A stretch of 6,397 nt of DNA from Saprospiraceae bacterium (GTDB lineage: Bacteria > Bacteroidota > Bacteroidia > Chitinophagales > Saprospiraceae), in contig JALVEF010000539.1 of NCBI GenBank assembly GCA_027031185.1, positions 1-6,397 of the forward strand, read 5' to 3'. The notes beneath the pieces are model-generated. The model did not search any database and was not told the origin of the DNA. It saw only the letters and a list, made by a program, of their open reading frames with translations. Of the stretch, positions 1 to 6,111 are shown piece by piece (the stretch's first letter is position 1; each line of letters begins with the position of its first letter). Made by a program: the position numbers and the translations under genes.

Positions 1-790
1 AATGTGGGGCGGGACGGGAGATCAGCCCAACGCCACCGCTGCCAAGTTTGGTAGTGCAAAGACGGACAACACGCCCCATTCGCTCTTTATCAACGGTGTA
101 CCTGTCGAGGTGTACTTCTCGCCGAGTGATCAGACCACATCCCATTTGGTAGATGCCGTCCAATCCGCCGACCATGACTTGCGCTTTGCCTTGCTGGCCT
201 TCACCAATGACGATCTGGAGAATGCACTGCTCAATCAGACGGTGCCCATCCGCGGACTCATTGAAAACCAATACAACGGGACCATTACTGACCAATTCCA
301 AGCCGCCGGCTTGGCCATTTATGACTACGAAGAGCCCAACCGCTTCCTGCACCACAAATATCTCATTGTGGATGCCGAAGCGACGGACTCCGACCCGTTT
401 GTCGCTACCGGGTCACACAACTGGACCTATTCGGCCGAACACTACAACGATGAAAATACGCTCATCATCCACGATGCAGATATCGCCAACATTTACGTCC
501 AGGAGTTTGAAGCGCGCTGGCAGACCATCGTGGCCACTGCCGGGCCTGTCGCGGATGGAGGCATTCGCCTCTACCCCAATCCGGCGTCCGAAATACTGAC
601 GGTTTCCAATAACTTGCCCGCCGCCCAAACCGTTGTACTGTCTGATTGTTTAGGCAGAGAATGGCAACGTGTGATTGTGCCGCCCGGTAGCAGTCGTACC
701 TTAAATATCAGCCACATGCCCACAGGATTTTACTTACTCCGGACTGCCGATCCCAAGGCAGGGAGCATGCGCTGGCTGATCAGCCGGTAG
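1..790 (+). CDS. Phospholipase D-like domain protein with T9SS type A sorting domain (5'-truncated)
   Basis: Partial gene that enters from the left edge. The ATG at base 2 is probably an internal methionine, because the first visible residues (MWGGTGDQPNA) look like the tail of a preceding PLD domain rather than a protein start. Counting from that Met, residues about 33-175 form a PLDc_2-like domain with a complete HKD signature: H117-x-K119-x4-D124, then GSHN at 137-140. These residues carry out phosphodiester hydrolysis or transfer in the PLD superfamily, usually with two HKD motifs per active site; the partner motif would be upstream or in a second subunit. Residues about 187-262 are a C-terminal T9SS type A domain (LYPNPASEILTV at 190-201, PTGFYLLRT at 240-248, final basic SR), which predicts export across the outer membrane and removal of this tail. 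Substrate is unknown (phospholipid or nucleic acid are both possible). The stop is 22 bases before the protease gene on the same strand. Family and sorting domain are secure; the enzymatic activity is inferred. Confidence 0.9.
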   Translation, partial: MWGGTGDQPNATAAKFGSAKTDNTPHSLFINGVPVEVYFSPSDQTTSHLVDAVQSADHDLRFALLAFTNDDLENALLNQTVPIRGLIENQYNGTITDQFQAAGLAIYDYEEPNRFLHHKYLIVDAEATDSDPFVATGSHNWTYSAEHYNDENTLIIHDADIANIYVQEFEARWQTIVATAGPVADGGIRLYPNPASEILTVSNNLPAAQTVVLSDCLGREWQRVIVPPGSSRTLNISHMPTGFYLLRTADPKAGSMRWLISR

Positions 791-812
791 CACACAGCCC
801 AAATGCTTTATC

Positions 813-1949
813 ATGAAAATTCAAAAGCTATTTACCTGGATTCTCTTAATCTCCGCCGGCGTCGTCTTGGGCACCTACTACCGGCAAACCCAAAAGCCAG
901 TCCCCCCCGTCAAACACAACGAGGCGCCACCTCGCCCCAGGTTGACCGGCAGCACCTCCAATTTGGCCCCCGGTGACATCCTTCACGCTACCGAAGATGC
1001 CGTCATTGAACTATTTCAACAGACGGCCCCGTCGGTCTGCTATATCACCACCTCCGTCATCCGCAATGAATACTCGTTTTGGGGCGAGCGCAATGAATAT
1101 GAAATCCCCAGCGGCACCGGATCCGGCTTTGTCTGGGACAAGGACGGCCATATCGTGACCAACTTCCACGTCATCAAAGGCGCCGACGGTGCCAGGGTCA
1201 CCCTGGCTGACCACACTACCTGGACAGCCAAATTGGTGGGCGTAGCCCCGGAAAAAGACCTCGCCGTCTTGAAAATAGATGCTCCGGCGGCCAAGTTGCA
1301 CCCCATCCCTGTCGGCAGTTCGGAACAACTCCGTGTCGGTCAGTTCGTCATGGCCATCGGCAATCCATTCGGACTGGACCAAACGCTGACCACCGGAGTC
1401 ATCAGCGCCCTGGACCGCGAGATCAAGGGACAAAACGGCGTACCCATCCGTGGTGCCATCCAAACCGATGCCGCCATCAATCCGGGCAATTCGGGCGGCC
1501 CGCTCATCAATGCCCGCGGCGAGCTAATCGGCGTCAATACAGCCATTTATTCCCCGTCCGGAGCGTCTGCCGGCATTGGCTTTTCCATCCCCGTTGGCGA
1601 GGTGGCCTGGGTCGTCCCGGAACTCATCCGCAACGGCAAGATCATCCGCCCTTCCCTGGGATTCGAAATTGCCGAATCGCTCAGCCGCCGCGTCAAAGGT
1701 GCCGTCATCAACTATGTCTATAAAAACAGCAACGCGGCAAAGGCCGGCCTCAAGCCTGCCATGATGGATGCTTTCGGTCGCATTTACCTGGGCGATGTCG
1801 TCGTCGCTATTGACGACAAAGAAGTCACCAATCCCGAAGAGCTCAAACTCGCCCTGGACGACTACAAACCCGGTGACCGGGTGACCCTGACCGTCATTCG
1901 CAATAATCGCGAGTACAAAGTGGATCTCACCCTCGAACCGCCCCGCTAA
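813..1949 (+). CDS. HtrA/Deg-family trypsin-like serine protease with one PDZ domain
   Basis: A 378-residue envelope protease of the HtrA/Deg family (peptidase family S1C), expected to degrade or refold damaged proteins outside the cytoplasmic membrane. Residues 6-20 are a hydrophobic signal peptide or anchor without a lipobox cysteine, followed by a proline-rich linker to about 45. The trypsin-like domain covers about 60-275, with the triad H119 (TNFHV), D149 (EKDLAVLKID) and S227 (GNSGGP). The oxyanion-loop region and the GNPFGLDQTLTTGVIS segment (183-198) are intact. One PDZ domain occupies about 280-375; many DegP homologues have two. Several segments, including SGTGSGFVWDKDGHIVTN and IYSPSGASAGIGFSIPV, resemble cyanobacterial HhoA and chloroplast DEG1 more than the usual Bacteroidota DegP as I remember them. 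The ATG at 813 is chosen because the signal segment follows directly; there is no obvious Shine-Dalgarno. aroC starts 10 bases after the stop. I give no symbol because degP, degQ and htrA cannot be told apart here. Confidence 0.95.
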   Translation: MKIQKLFTWILLISAGVVLGTYYRQTQKPVPPVKHNEAPPRPRLTGSTSNLAPGDILHATEDAVIELFQQTAPSVCYITTSVIRNEYSFWGERNEYEIPSGTGSGFVWDKDGHIVTNFHVIKGADGARVTLADHTTWTAKLVGVAPEKDLAVLKIDAPAAKLHPIPVGSSEQLRVGQFVMAIGNPFGLDQTLTTGVISALDREIKGQNGVPIRGAIQTDAAINPGNSGGPLINARGELIGVNTAIYSPSGASAGIGFSIPVGEVAWVVPELIRNGKIIRPSLGFEIAESLSRRVKGAVINYVYKNSNAAKAGLKPAMMDAFGRIYLGDVVVAIDDKEVTNPEELKLALDDYKPGDRVTLTVIRNNREYKVDLTLEPPR

Positions 1950-1959
1950 TCCCGCTACC

Positions 1960-3048
1960 ATGCCCGGCAACCAATTCGGTCAGCTATTGCGATTGACAAC
2001 CTTCGGCGAATCTCACGGCCCCGCCATCGGCTTCGTCCTGGACGGGCTACCCGCCGGTATTGCCATTGACACCGGCCAAATTCAGGCCACCCTGGCCCGG
2101 CGTCGTCCGGGACAGTCCGCCATCACTTCCCCCCGCAACGAAAAAGACCAATTGGAAATCCTATCAGGCCTGTTCGAATCCAAGACGACAGGTGCCCCCA
2201 TTGCCGGCATCATCCGCAATCGCGACCACCGGCCCGGCGATTACACCCATCTTCGTACCGTACTCCGCCCCTCGCATGCCGACTTCACGTATGAAAAGAA
2301 ATACGGCCATCGCGACCATCGCGGCAGCGGACGCGCCTCCGCACGCGAGACAGCCGCACGTGTCGCCGCTGCTGATCTTGTCCGGCAATGGCTTATGCCC
2401 GAAGGTGTCCGCGTGCAAGCTTTTGTGAGCCGGGTTGGAGATGTCTGGCTGGAACGCCCGTACCAAGAACTGGATTTGTCACATATAGACGACTCCCCCG
2501 TCCGGTGTCCGGATCCGGACACGGCCCAAGCCATGCAGCAGCTCATCGAACGCGTACGCGATGCGGGTGACACAGTGGGAGGGCAAATTACCGGCGTGAT
2601 CAGCGGATTGCCGATCGGTTTAGGCGAACCGGTGTTCGATAAATTCCACGCCGACCTGGGTAAAGCCATTCTGAGCATCAACGCCTGCAAGGGATTTGAC
2701 TACGGCGAAGGCTTTCGGGCTGCCGGCATGTTGGGATCACAGCACAATGACAACTTTGTGCGGGACGGCGACCAAATCACCACGGAAACGAACCACGCGG
2801 GCGGCATTCTCGGCGGCATCACCAACGGCCGCGACGTCTATTTCCGCGCCGCTTTCAAGCCCGTTTCCACCTTAATGCAAGACCGCGAAACGCTGGATAT
2901 ACACGGGGAAAGGGTGAGTTTGCCTGCCAAAGGCAGGCATGATCCCTGTGTAGTGCCACGCGCCGTGCCTATCGTGGAAGCCATGGCCTGGCTTGTCATC
3001 GGCGACCACTGGCTTCGCTATCGGGCTGGCCAGTATGTAAAGCTTTAA
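1960..3048 (+). CDS. aroC: Chorismate synthase
   Basis: Cytoplasmic enzyme of the seventh and last step of the shikimate pathway: it converts 5-enolpyruvylshikimate-3-phosphate to chorismate with loss of phosphate, using reduced FMN. Chorismate feeds aromatic amino acids, folate and quinones. At 362 residues it has normal family length. All signature blocks are present: TTFGESHGPAIG at 13-24 with H19, the RRRPGQS block at 47-53, RPSHADFTYEKKYG at 103-116 with H106, the DHRGSGRASARETAARV block at 119-135, and GRHDPCVVPRAVPIVEAM at 325-342. The first residues MPGNQFGQLLR match the usual family N-terminus, which fixes the start at 1960. It lies 10 bases after the protease stop, so translation may be coupled. 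No Shine-Dalgarno is evident, as is normal in Bacteroidota. An 8-base perfect inverted repeat (2921-2939) lies inside the coding sequence just before the GRHDP block. No truncation or missing key residue is seen. Confidence 0.98.
   Translation: MPGNQFGQLLRLTTFGESHGPAIGFVLDGLPAGIAIDTGQIQATLARRRPGQSAITSPRNEKDQLEILSGLFESKTTGAPIAGIIRNRDHRPGDYTHLRTVLRPSHADFTYEKKYGHRDHRGSGRASARETAARVAAADLVRQWLMPEGVRVQAFVSRVGDVWLERPYQELDLSHIDDSPVRCPDPDTAQAMQQLIERVRDAGDTVGGQITGVISGLPIGLGEPVFDKFHADLGKAILSINACKGFDYGEGFRAAGMLGSQHNDNFVRDGDQITTETNHAGGILGGITNGRDVYFRAAFKPVSTLMQDRETLDIHGERVSLPAKGRHDPCVVPRAVPIVEAMAWLVIGDHWLRYRAGQYVKL
2921..2939. repeat. Perfect inverted repeat inside aroC
   Basis: TGCCTGCC (2921-2928) and GGCAGGCA (2932-2939) are perfect complements separated by AAA, so the DNA or mRNA can form an 8-base-pair, GC-rich hairpin with a 3-base loop. 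It encodes part of the segment before and into the conserved GRHDP block, so it does not disturb the protein. TGCCTGCC-type palindromes occur as interspersed repeats in some genomes; whether this one belongs to such a family cannot be seen from one copy. Confidence 0.55.
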
Positions 3049-3108
3049 CGGTATAACGCCGTGAACTCAAACCTATAAGGTTTCCAAAGGCTTTTAGGTT
3101 TTACCGTT
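3047..3108 (+). terminator. Nested hairpin with alternative pairings downstream of aroC (possible terminator or 3' UTR structure)
   Basis: Starting within the aroC stop codon, AACGGTA (3047-3053) is perfectly complementary to TACCGTT (3102-3108). Directly inside the right arm, the 11-base arm 3069-3079 pairs with 3091-3101 with one mismatch. The same left arm AAACCT (3069-3074) can instead pair with a nearer AGGTTT (3078-3083), giving a 6-base-pair hairpin with loop ATA. The two inner hairpins exclude each other. No run of T follows the structure, so it is not a textbook intrinsic terminator; processing, RNA stability or a chance structure are alternatives. It lies in the spacer before rmuC, where transcription of the upstream cluster would be expected to end. 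Confidence 0.35.
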
Positions 3109-3122
3109 TCGGAATATGAGCC

Positions 3123-3170
3123 GTTCCTCCATTCTTCGATTCCTCGATTCTTCAATTCATCCATTCCTCC
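3123..3170. repeat. Six degenerate tandem octamers (consensus ATTCYTCS)
   Basis: Six consecutive 8-base units start at 3123, 3131, 3139, 3147, 3155 and 3163, without gaps. The first three start GTTCCTCC, ATTCTTCG and ATTCCTCG, and the later units differ from these at one to three positions. Every unit keeps TTC at its positions 2-4 and TC at positions 6-7. The array is pyrimidine-rich on the + strand and lies in the aroC-rmuC spacer, about 70 bases before the rmuC start. The unit length is not a multiple of three and no open frame uses it, so it is a non-coding short tandem repeat. A regulatory role is possible but nothing visible demonstrates one. Confidence 0.7.
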
Positions 3171-3241
3171 CAAAAACGATATGGTTGTCTTCCGCCAATT
3201 CGCCCAATTCACAACAATTTTCCGTACATTAGCTGTTCAAA

Positions 3242-4471
3242 ATGAATGCCTTAGACATGACAGATCCCGTTACTTTGATTTTGGTCTTCACCGGCGGCGC
3301 CGCCGCCGGTGCACTCGTCATGTGGTGGGGCGCCAAAATCCGGCTCATGAAAGTTCGGCACGAGACCGAGCAAAAAATGACCGAACAACGCCTCCTGCTA
3401 CAAACTCAGCAAGAACAAATCGAGCAGCAAAAAGCTGCCGTCCGGGAAATCCAGCAGCAAGCTGCCCGGCAATTTGAGCATCTGGCCACCAAGCTTCTAA
3501 GCGAAAAAGCGGACCGTCTGACACAGACCAACCGCACCCAACTTAACGACATCCTGCGCCCGCTCAAAGAAAAGATCGCGGAGTTTCGTGCCGAAATAGA
3601 CCGCAAAGCCCAACATGAGGCCCAAGCCCGGCAATCACTTTTTGCTGAAGTCATCAGCCTTAAGCAGCTCAATCAGCAAATCTCCCAAGAGGCCAACAAC
3701 CTGGCCCGTGCGCTCAAAGGTGACAACAAATTGCAAGGCAACTGGGGCGAGCTACAGCTGCAACGCATTCTCGAAAATGCCGGCCTGCAAAAAGAAGTGC
3801 ATTTCCGGCCCCAGTTTACGGGCATGGATGAAGATGGCCAGACCCAGCGGCCGGACTTTATCGTTCACTTACCGGAGGAAAAGCACATCATCATTGATTC
3901 CAAAGTTTCACTCAAGGACTTCGAGAAATACATTGCCGCCGAAGACCCGACGGTGCGTGAGGCTTATTTGCGTGCCCACATCAAAAGCCTCCGCCAGCAC
4001 ATCAAAAAGCTCAGCAGCAAAAAGTATCAAAATCTAAAAGACCTCAACACCCCGGACTTTGTATTTATGTTTGTCCCCATCGAGCCCGCCTTCCATCTGG
4101 CGGTGCGCGAAGCGCCCGACCTGCTGGAAGAAGCCTTGCGCCAAAATGTGGTTCTGGTGACCACCACTACCCTACTGGCCACGCTTCGCACCGTGGCCTT
4201 TCTGTGGCGACAGGACAAGCAAAATAGATCCGTGCGGGAAATCGCGCGTCTGAGCGGACAGCTCTATGACAAGTTCGCCGCCTTTGTCGAAGACATGAAT
4301 AAAGTCGGCAAACGGCTCCGGGGGGCGGAGGAAGCCTGGCAGGCCGCTATGAACAAGCTTTCTGAAGGCAAGCGCCCGGGCGATACCATCCTGGGCAAAG
4401 CGGAAAAAATCAAAGCCCTGGGCGCACGCACCACCAAGAGTATTGCTGTAGCGGCCGCAGAAGAAGATTGA
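3242..4471 (+). CDS. rmuC: DNA recombination protein RmuC
   Basis: A 409-residue RmuC-family protein. The family has a restriction-endonuclease-like core and is linked genetically to limiting recombination at short inverted repeats; its biochemical activity is poorly defined. Layout: an N-terminal membrane segment at about 9-28, a long Gln/Glu/Lys/Arg-rich coiled coil at about 37-155, and the conserved RmuC core at about 160-400. Core blocks include KLQGNWGELQLQRILENAGL (163-182), RPDFIVHLP (203-211), IIIDSKVSL (216-224, the D-x-K-like part of the nuclease fold) and FMFVPIEPAF (275-284). I use the ATG at 3242; the ATG at 3257 (residue 6) is an equally possible start, since both precede the membrane segment and neither has a clear Shine-Dalgarno. 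The TGA stop (4469-4471) overlaps the 8-base direct repeat that flanks the downstream inverted-repeat element. It converges with the leftward YkvA-like gene. Confidence 0.96.
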   Translation: MNALDMTDPVTLILVFTGGAAAGALVMWWGAKIRLMKVRHETEQKMTEQRLLLQTQQEQIEQQKAAVREIQQQAARQFEHLATKLLSEKADRLTQTNRTQLNDILRPLKEKIAEFRAEIDRKAQHEAQARQSLFAEVISLKQLNQQISQEANNLARALKGDNKLQGNWGELQLQRILENAGLQKEVHFRPQFTGMDEDGQTQRPDFIVHLPEEKHIIIDSKVSLKDFEKYIAAEDPTVREAYLRAHIKSLRQHIKKLSSKKYQNLKDLNTPDFVFMFVPIEPAFHLAVREAPDLLEEALRQNVVLVTTTTLLATLRTVAFLWRQDKQNRSVREIARLSGQLYDKFAAFVEDMNKVGKRLRGAEEAWQAAMNKLSEGKRPGDTILGKAEKIKALGARTTKSIAVAAAEED

Positions 4472-4543
4472 GCTATAGTAACTGTTTAGGTGCTCCTGTT
4501 TTTAGCGCAACAACAGCGGGTACCTAAACAGTTGCGAGCTATA
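4470..4543. repeat. Perfect 8-bp direct repeats flanking the 58-bp element
   Basis: GAGCTATA occurs at 4470-4477 and again at 4536-4543, immediately outside both inverted ends. The identity stops exactly after eight bases on both sides. The left copy begins with the G of the rmuC TGA stop, so removing the element and one copy would restore a continuous rmuC stop and spacer. This is what a target-site duplication predicts. Confidence 0.65.
4478..4535. mobile_element. Candidate 58-bp miniature inverted-repeat element
   Basis: The ends are 14-base inverted repeats with one mismatch: GTAACTGTTTAGGT at 4478-4491, and GCAACTGTTTAGGT read leftward from 4535. The outside is flanked by a perfect 8-base direct repeat, GAGCTATA, at 4470-4477 and 4536-4543, as a transposition target duplication would leave. 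Inside, CTGTT (4496-4500) also pairs with AACAG (4512-4516), so the whole element can fold into one long hairpin. GTAA-type ends with 8-base duplications are known for the IS66 family, so an internally deleted IS66 relative is a reasonable but unproven origin. The element holds no open frame. A bidirectional terminator between the convergent genes is the main alternative, but no T run follows the stem on either strand. Confidence 0.6.
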
Positions 4544-4559
4544 AAGGGCAAAACGTCTA

Positions 4560-4925
4560 TCAGGTGAGCCGGTCGTCAATTTCATCAATATCCGTCTCCG
4601 TCACCACAGGAAACCACGCATCCAGCTTTTGGCGGGCTTTGCGGCGTACGTCATCGTCAATATACGCGGCGATGGTGAGCAGGCCGCTGGTCAATATCCC
4701 CAGGTCATCAGTGAATCCCAAAAGCGGAATAAAGTCCGGAATGGCATCTACGGGCACAATCAAATAAACCAAGGCACCGACCACAACACGTTTGGCCCAC
4801 TTCGGCGTCTCTTTTTTCTTGTACGCATAATACAACAGCAGCGCGGTATAGACTGCCTTCAGGCCGATGGTGGAGGCAAAACGCCCGAGTTTGTGCCAAA
4901 ACCTGTCCTCTGAGAAAGTATCCAT
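4560..4925 (-). CDS. YkvA family protein (DUF1232), small membrane protein
   Basis: A 121-residue member of the YkvA/DUF1232 family, whose function is unknown. The diagnostic block is at about 46-82: a hydrophobic stretch leading into YLIVPVDAIPDFIPLLGFTD, then DLGIL. Hydrophobic segments at about 21-35, 46-58 and 75-88 suggest an inner-membrane protein. The N-terminal and C-terminal ends are charged, and the C-terminus is acidic (TDIDEIDDRL). The ATG at 4925 gives a normal-length family protein. It starts 15 bases after the stop of the exported-protein gene on the same strand, so the two probably form an operon read from the promoter near 5860. No Shine-Dalgarno is seen. It faces rmuC tail to tail. 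The family assignment is secure; the molecular role is not known. Confidence 0.9.
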   Translation of the reverse strand: MDTFSEDRFWHKLGRFASTIGLKAVYTALLLYYAYKKKETPKWAKRVVVGALVYLIVPVDAIPDFIPLLGFTDDLGILTSGLLTIAAYIDDDVRRKARQKLDAWFPVVTETDIDEIDDRLT

Positions 4926-4940
4926 AATGCACCGGCAATT

Positions 4941-5843
4941 TTAGTTGGGTCGCCCCAGAATATCCTTGTTATCATTTAGAACGGGATGCGGGCGGGGCGG
5001 TTCATTCTGCTTCTCATGAAATACCTTGTCTATGTGCTTGAGCCGCCCGCGCTTGATTTCAAAGCCCTCATACGAACCATCCGGCACCGACAGCGGGGCC
5101 CCATCCCGGTCACGCGTGATGATCAAATGATCATAAATAATTATGCCGCGCGACGCGTCATAATTGAGCGAAACCGAACTGCCGGAGTAGTATTCCAACA
5201 CCAGGCGGTGTTTGGTTTCGCCCTTTTCCGGAAAGTCAATAATGGGCGCACCGAACAACGGCTTTCCGTCCTTAAACGTCAGCACGTCCAGCACCTTGCG
5301 CCGCGTCGTAGGCGTATAGTTGTCAAATCCAAACAAAAGGTAACGCGTCGTGCGCCGGCGCTTGACGGGCATCAGGCGATAATAGATTGCTCCAAACCAC
5401 TGCTTAGGAGGTAGTTCGACATGTTCCACTTGCGGATACGGATAGGTCTCCGACCGGTCAATGAGCGGAAACATGTGGAGTGTATCAGCCCTCATCTGAA
5501 TCGTGCCAAAATTGCGGAAGTCGGCATCGCCCGCCACCTGCCAGGTGATGACGCGGAAGCTGCTGTCCGGTGGATATAAAATCGATATATAAGGCTGCAG
5601 CTGTTTGAAGGGGTAATAAAACGAATGCCTGATTTTCAGCGCCTTAACAAATTTGGGTATAAAAGCTTTGACGGCCGCAAAGCGATTGAGCTCCAGGGAG
5701 TCGTTGATGATCATATAGGCCAATACGCCGAGCGAGTCTTCATAGCGTTGGAGCTGGCGCAACTCATCCGGAGACGGATTTTGGGCGCCCGCCCAAAATC
5801 CAAACCCCACCACCAGGCCTATCGTCAACCAAATTTTAGACAT
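4941..5843 (-). CDS. Exported protein of unknown function
   Basis: A 300-residue protein with a typical Sec signal peptide: K3, a hydrophobic core at about 5-17, and a likely cleavage site after AGA20 before QN. No lipobox cysteine, C-terminal T9SS domain or further membrane segment is seen, so it is expected in the periplasm. The mature part is rich in aromatic residues and predicted beta strands, for example YLLFGFDNY (168-176), RRKVLDVLTF (181-190), LVLEYYSGSSVSLNYD (214-229) and IIIYDHLI (234-241). It ends with VPDGSYEGFE (253-262) and EPPRPHPVL (281-289). From memory, this pattern matches a conserved uncharacterised Bacteroidota family, but I cannot name a domain or activity. The start at 5843 is fixed by the signal peptide, with a candidate promoter element about 17 bases upstream. 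It precedes the YkvA-like gene in a probable two-gene operon. Confidence 0.85.
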   Translation of the reverse strand: MSKIWLTIGLVVGFGFWAGAQNPSPDELRQLQRYEDSLGVLAYMIINDSLELNRFAAVKAFIPKFVKALKIRHSFYYPFKQLQPYISILYPPDSSFRVITWQVAGDADFRNFGTIQMRADTLHMFPLIDRSETYPYPQVEHVELPPKQWFGAIYYRLMPVKRRRTTRYLLFGFDNYTPTTRRKVLDVLTFKDGKPLFGAPIIDFPEKGETKHRLVLEYYSGSSVSLNYDASRGIIIYDHLIITRDRDGAPLSVPDGSYEGFEIKRGRLKHIDKVFHEKQNEPPRPHPVLNDNKDILGRPN

Positions 5844-5859
5844 GCGTATCTTTTAGAGC

Positions 5860-5867
5860 CAAACGTA
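5860..5867 (-). promoter_or_regulatory. Candidate Bacteroidota -7 promoter element for the leftward pair
   Basis: Read on the minus strand, 5867-5860 is TACGTTTG, a full match to the Bacteroidota -7 consensus TAnnTTTG. It lies 16 bases before the ATG at 5843, so the transcript leader would be very short, roughly 10 bases. A -33 TTTG is not found at the usual spacing: the nearest upstream TTTG (5882-5879) is only 11 bases away. A palindrome TTAAC-aaagg-GTTAA (5897-5911) lies about 45-55 bases upstream of the expected start of transcription and could be an operator. Both are weak without mapping data. Confidence 0.4.
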
Positions 5868-5925
5868 TATTCAACGGCCAAAGTATCAGCGGGTTTTTAA
5901 CAAAGGGTTAAATTCAATTACGAAT

Positions 5926-6111
5926 GGCCTTGTTGCACAAAAAATTGTCAGAAAAGCGATGAAGATCTAAACAAAATCCTTTTTTTCCGTGACTGTGCCG
6001 GTGGTTGGGGCTAAATCCCCGCTTGTTTTTTGGGCCTATTTTGCCCGTTGGCAAAGGCCGTCGGCAAGGCAAGGCAAAGGCTGCTTTTCTACCTATTCGC
6101 GCAACAGAGCC
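5926..6111. mobile_element. Candidate 186-bp miniature inverted-repeat transposable element
   Basis: The left end (5926-5957) begins GGCCTTGTTGCAC and ends AGAAAAGC. The right end (6111-6083, read leftward) begins GGCTCTGTTGCGC and ends with the same AGAAAAGC, so the termini are imperfect inverted repeats of about 30 bases with a small length difference. Immediately outside are ATTACGAAT (5917-5925) and ATTATGAAT (6112-6120), a 9-base direct repeat with one mismatch. GGCTTTGTTG-type ends with 9-base duplications are known from the IS903 group of the IS5 family, so a decayed non-autonomous relative is the best guess. The interior has no open frame of note. It carries T-rich and G-rich stretches and a repeated GGCAAAGGC (6050-6058, 6073-6081). 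Caution: the flanks are AT-rich and the right one is itself repetitive. Confidence 0.5.
6007..6031 (+). terminator. Weak terminator-like hairpin inside the 186-bp element
   Basis: GGGG (6007-6010) and CCCC (6017-6020) flank a 6-base loop, and a run of six T follows at 6026-6031 after GCTTG. The stem is only four base pairs and the T run is displaced by five bases, so this is a poor match to an intrinsic terminator. No rightward gene precedes it within 1.5 kb. It may be chance. Confidence 0.15.

Noticed and set aside
3123..3170. CRISPR-like array
   Set aside because: The octamers are contiguous with no spacers and far too short for CRISPR repeats.
3225..3232. TACATTAG before rmuC as a -7 promoter element
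   Set aside because: It matches TAnnTTTG at all but one fixed position, but no TTTG lies at the expected upstream spacing, and it would place the start of transcription almost on the ATG. Too weak to annotate.
4708..4938. 76-codon leftward frame overlapping the YkvA-like gene
   Set aside because: It is an out-of-frame shadow of the DUF1232 coding sequence, which has clear family motifs in its own frame.
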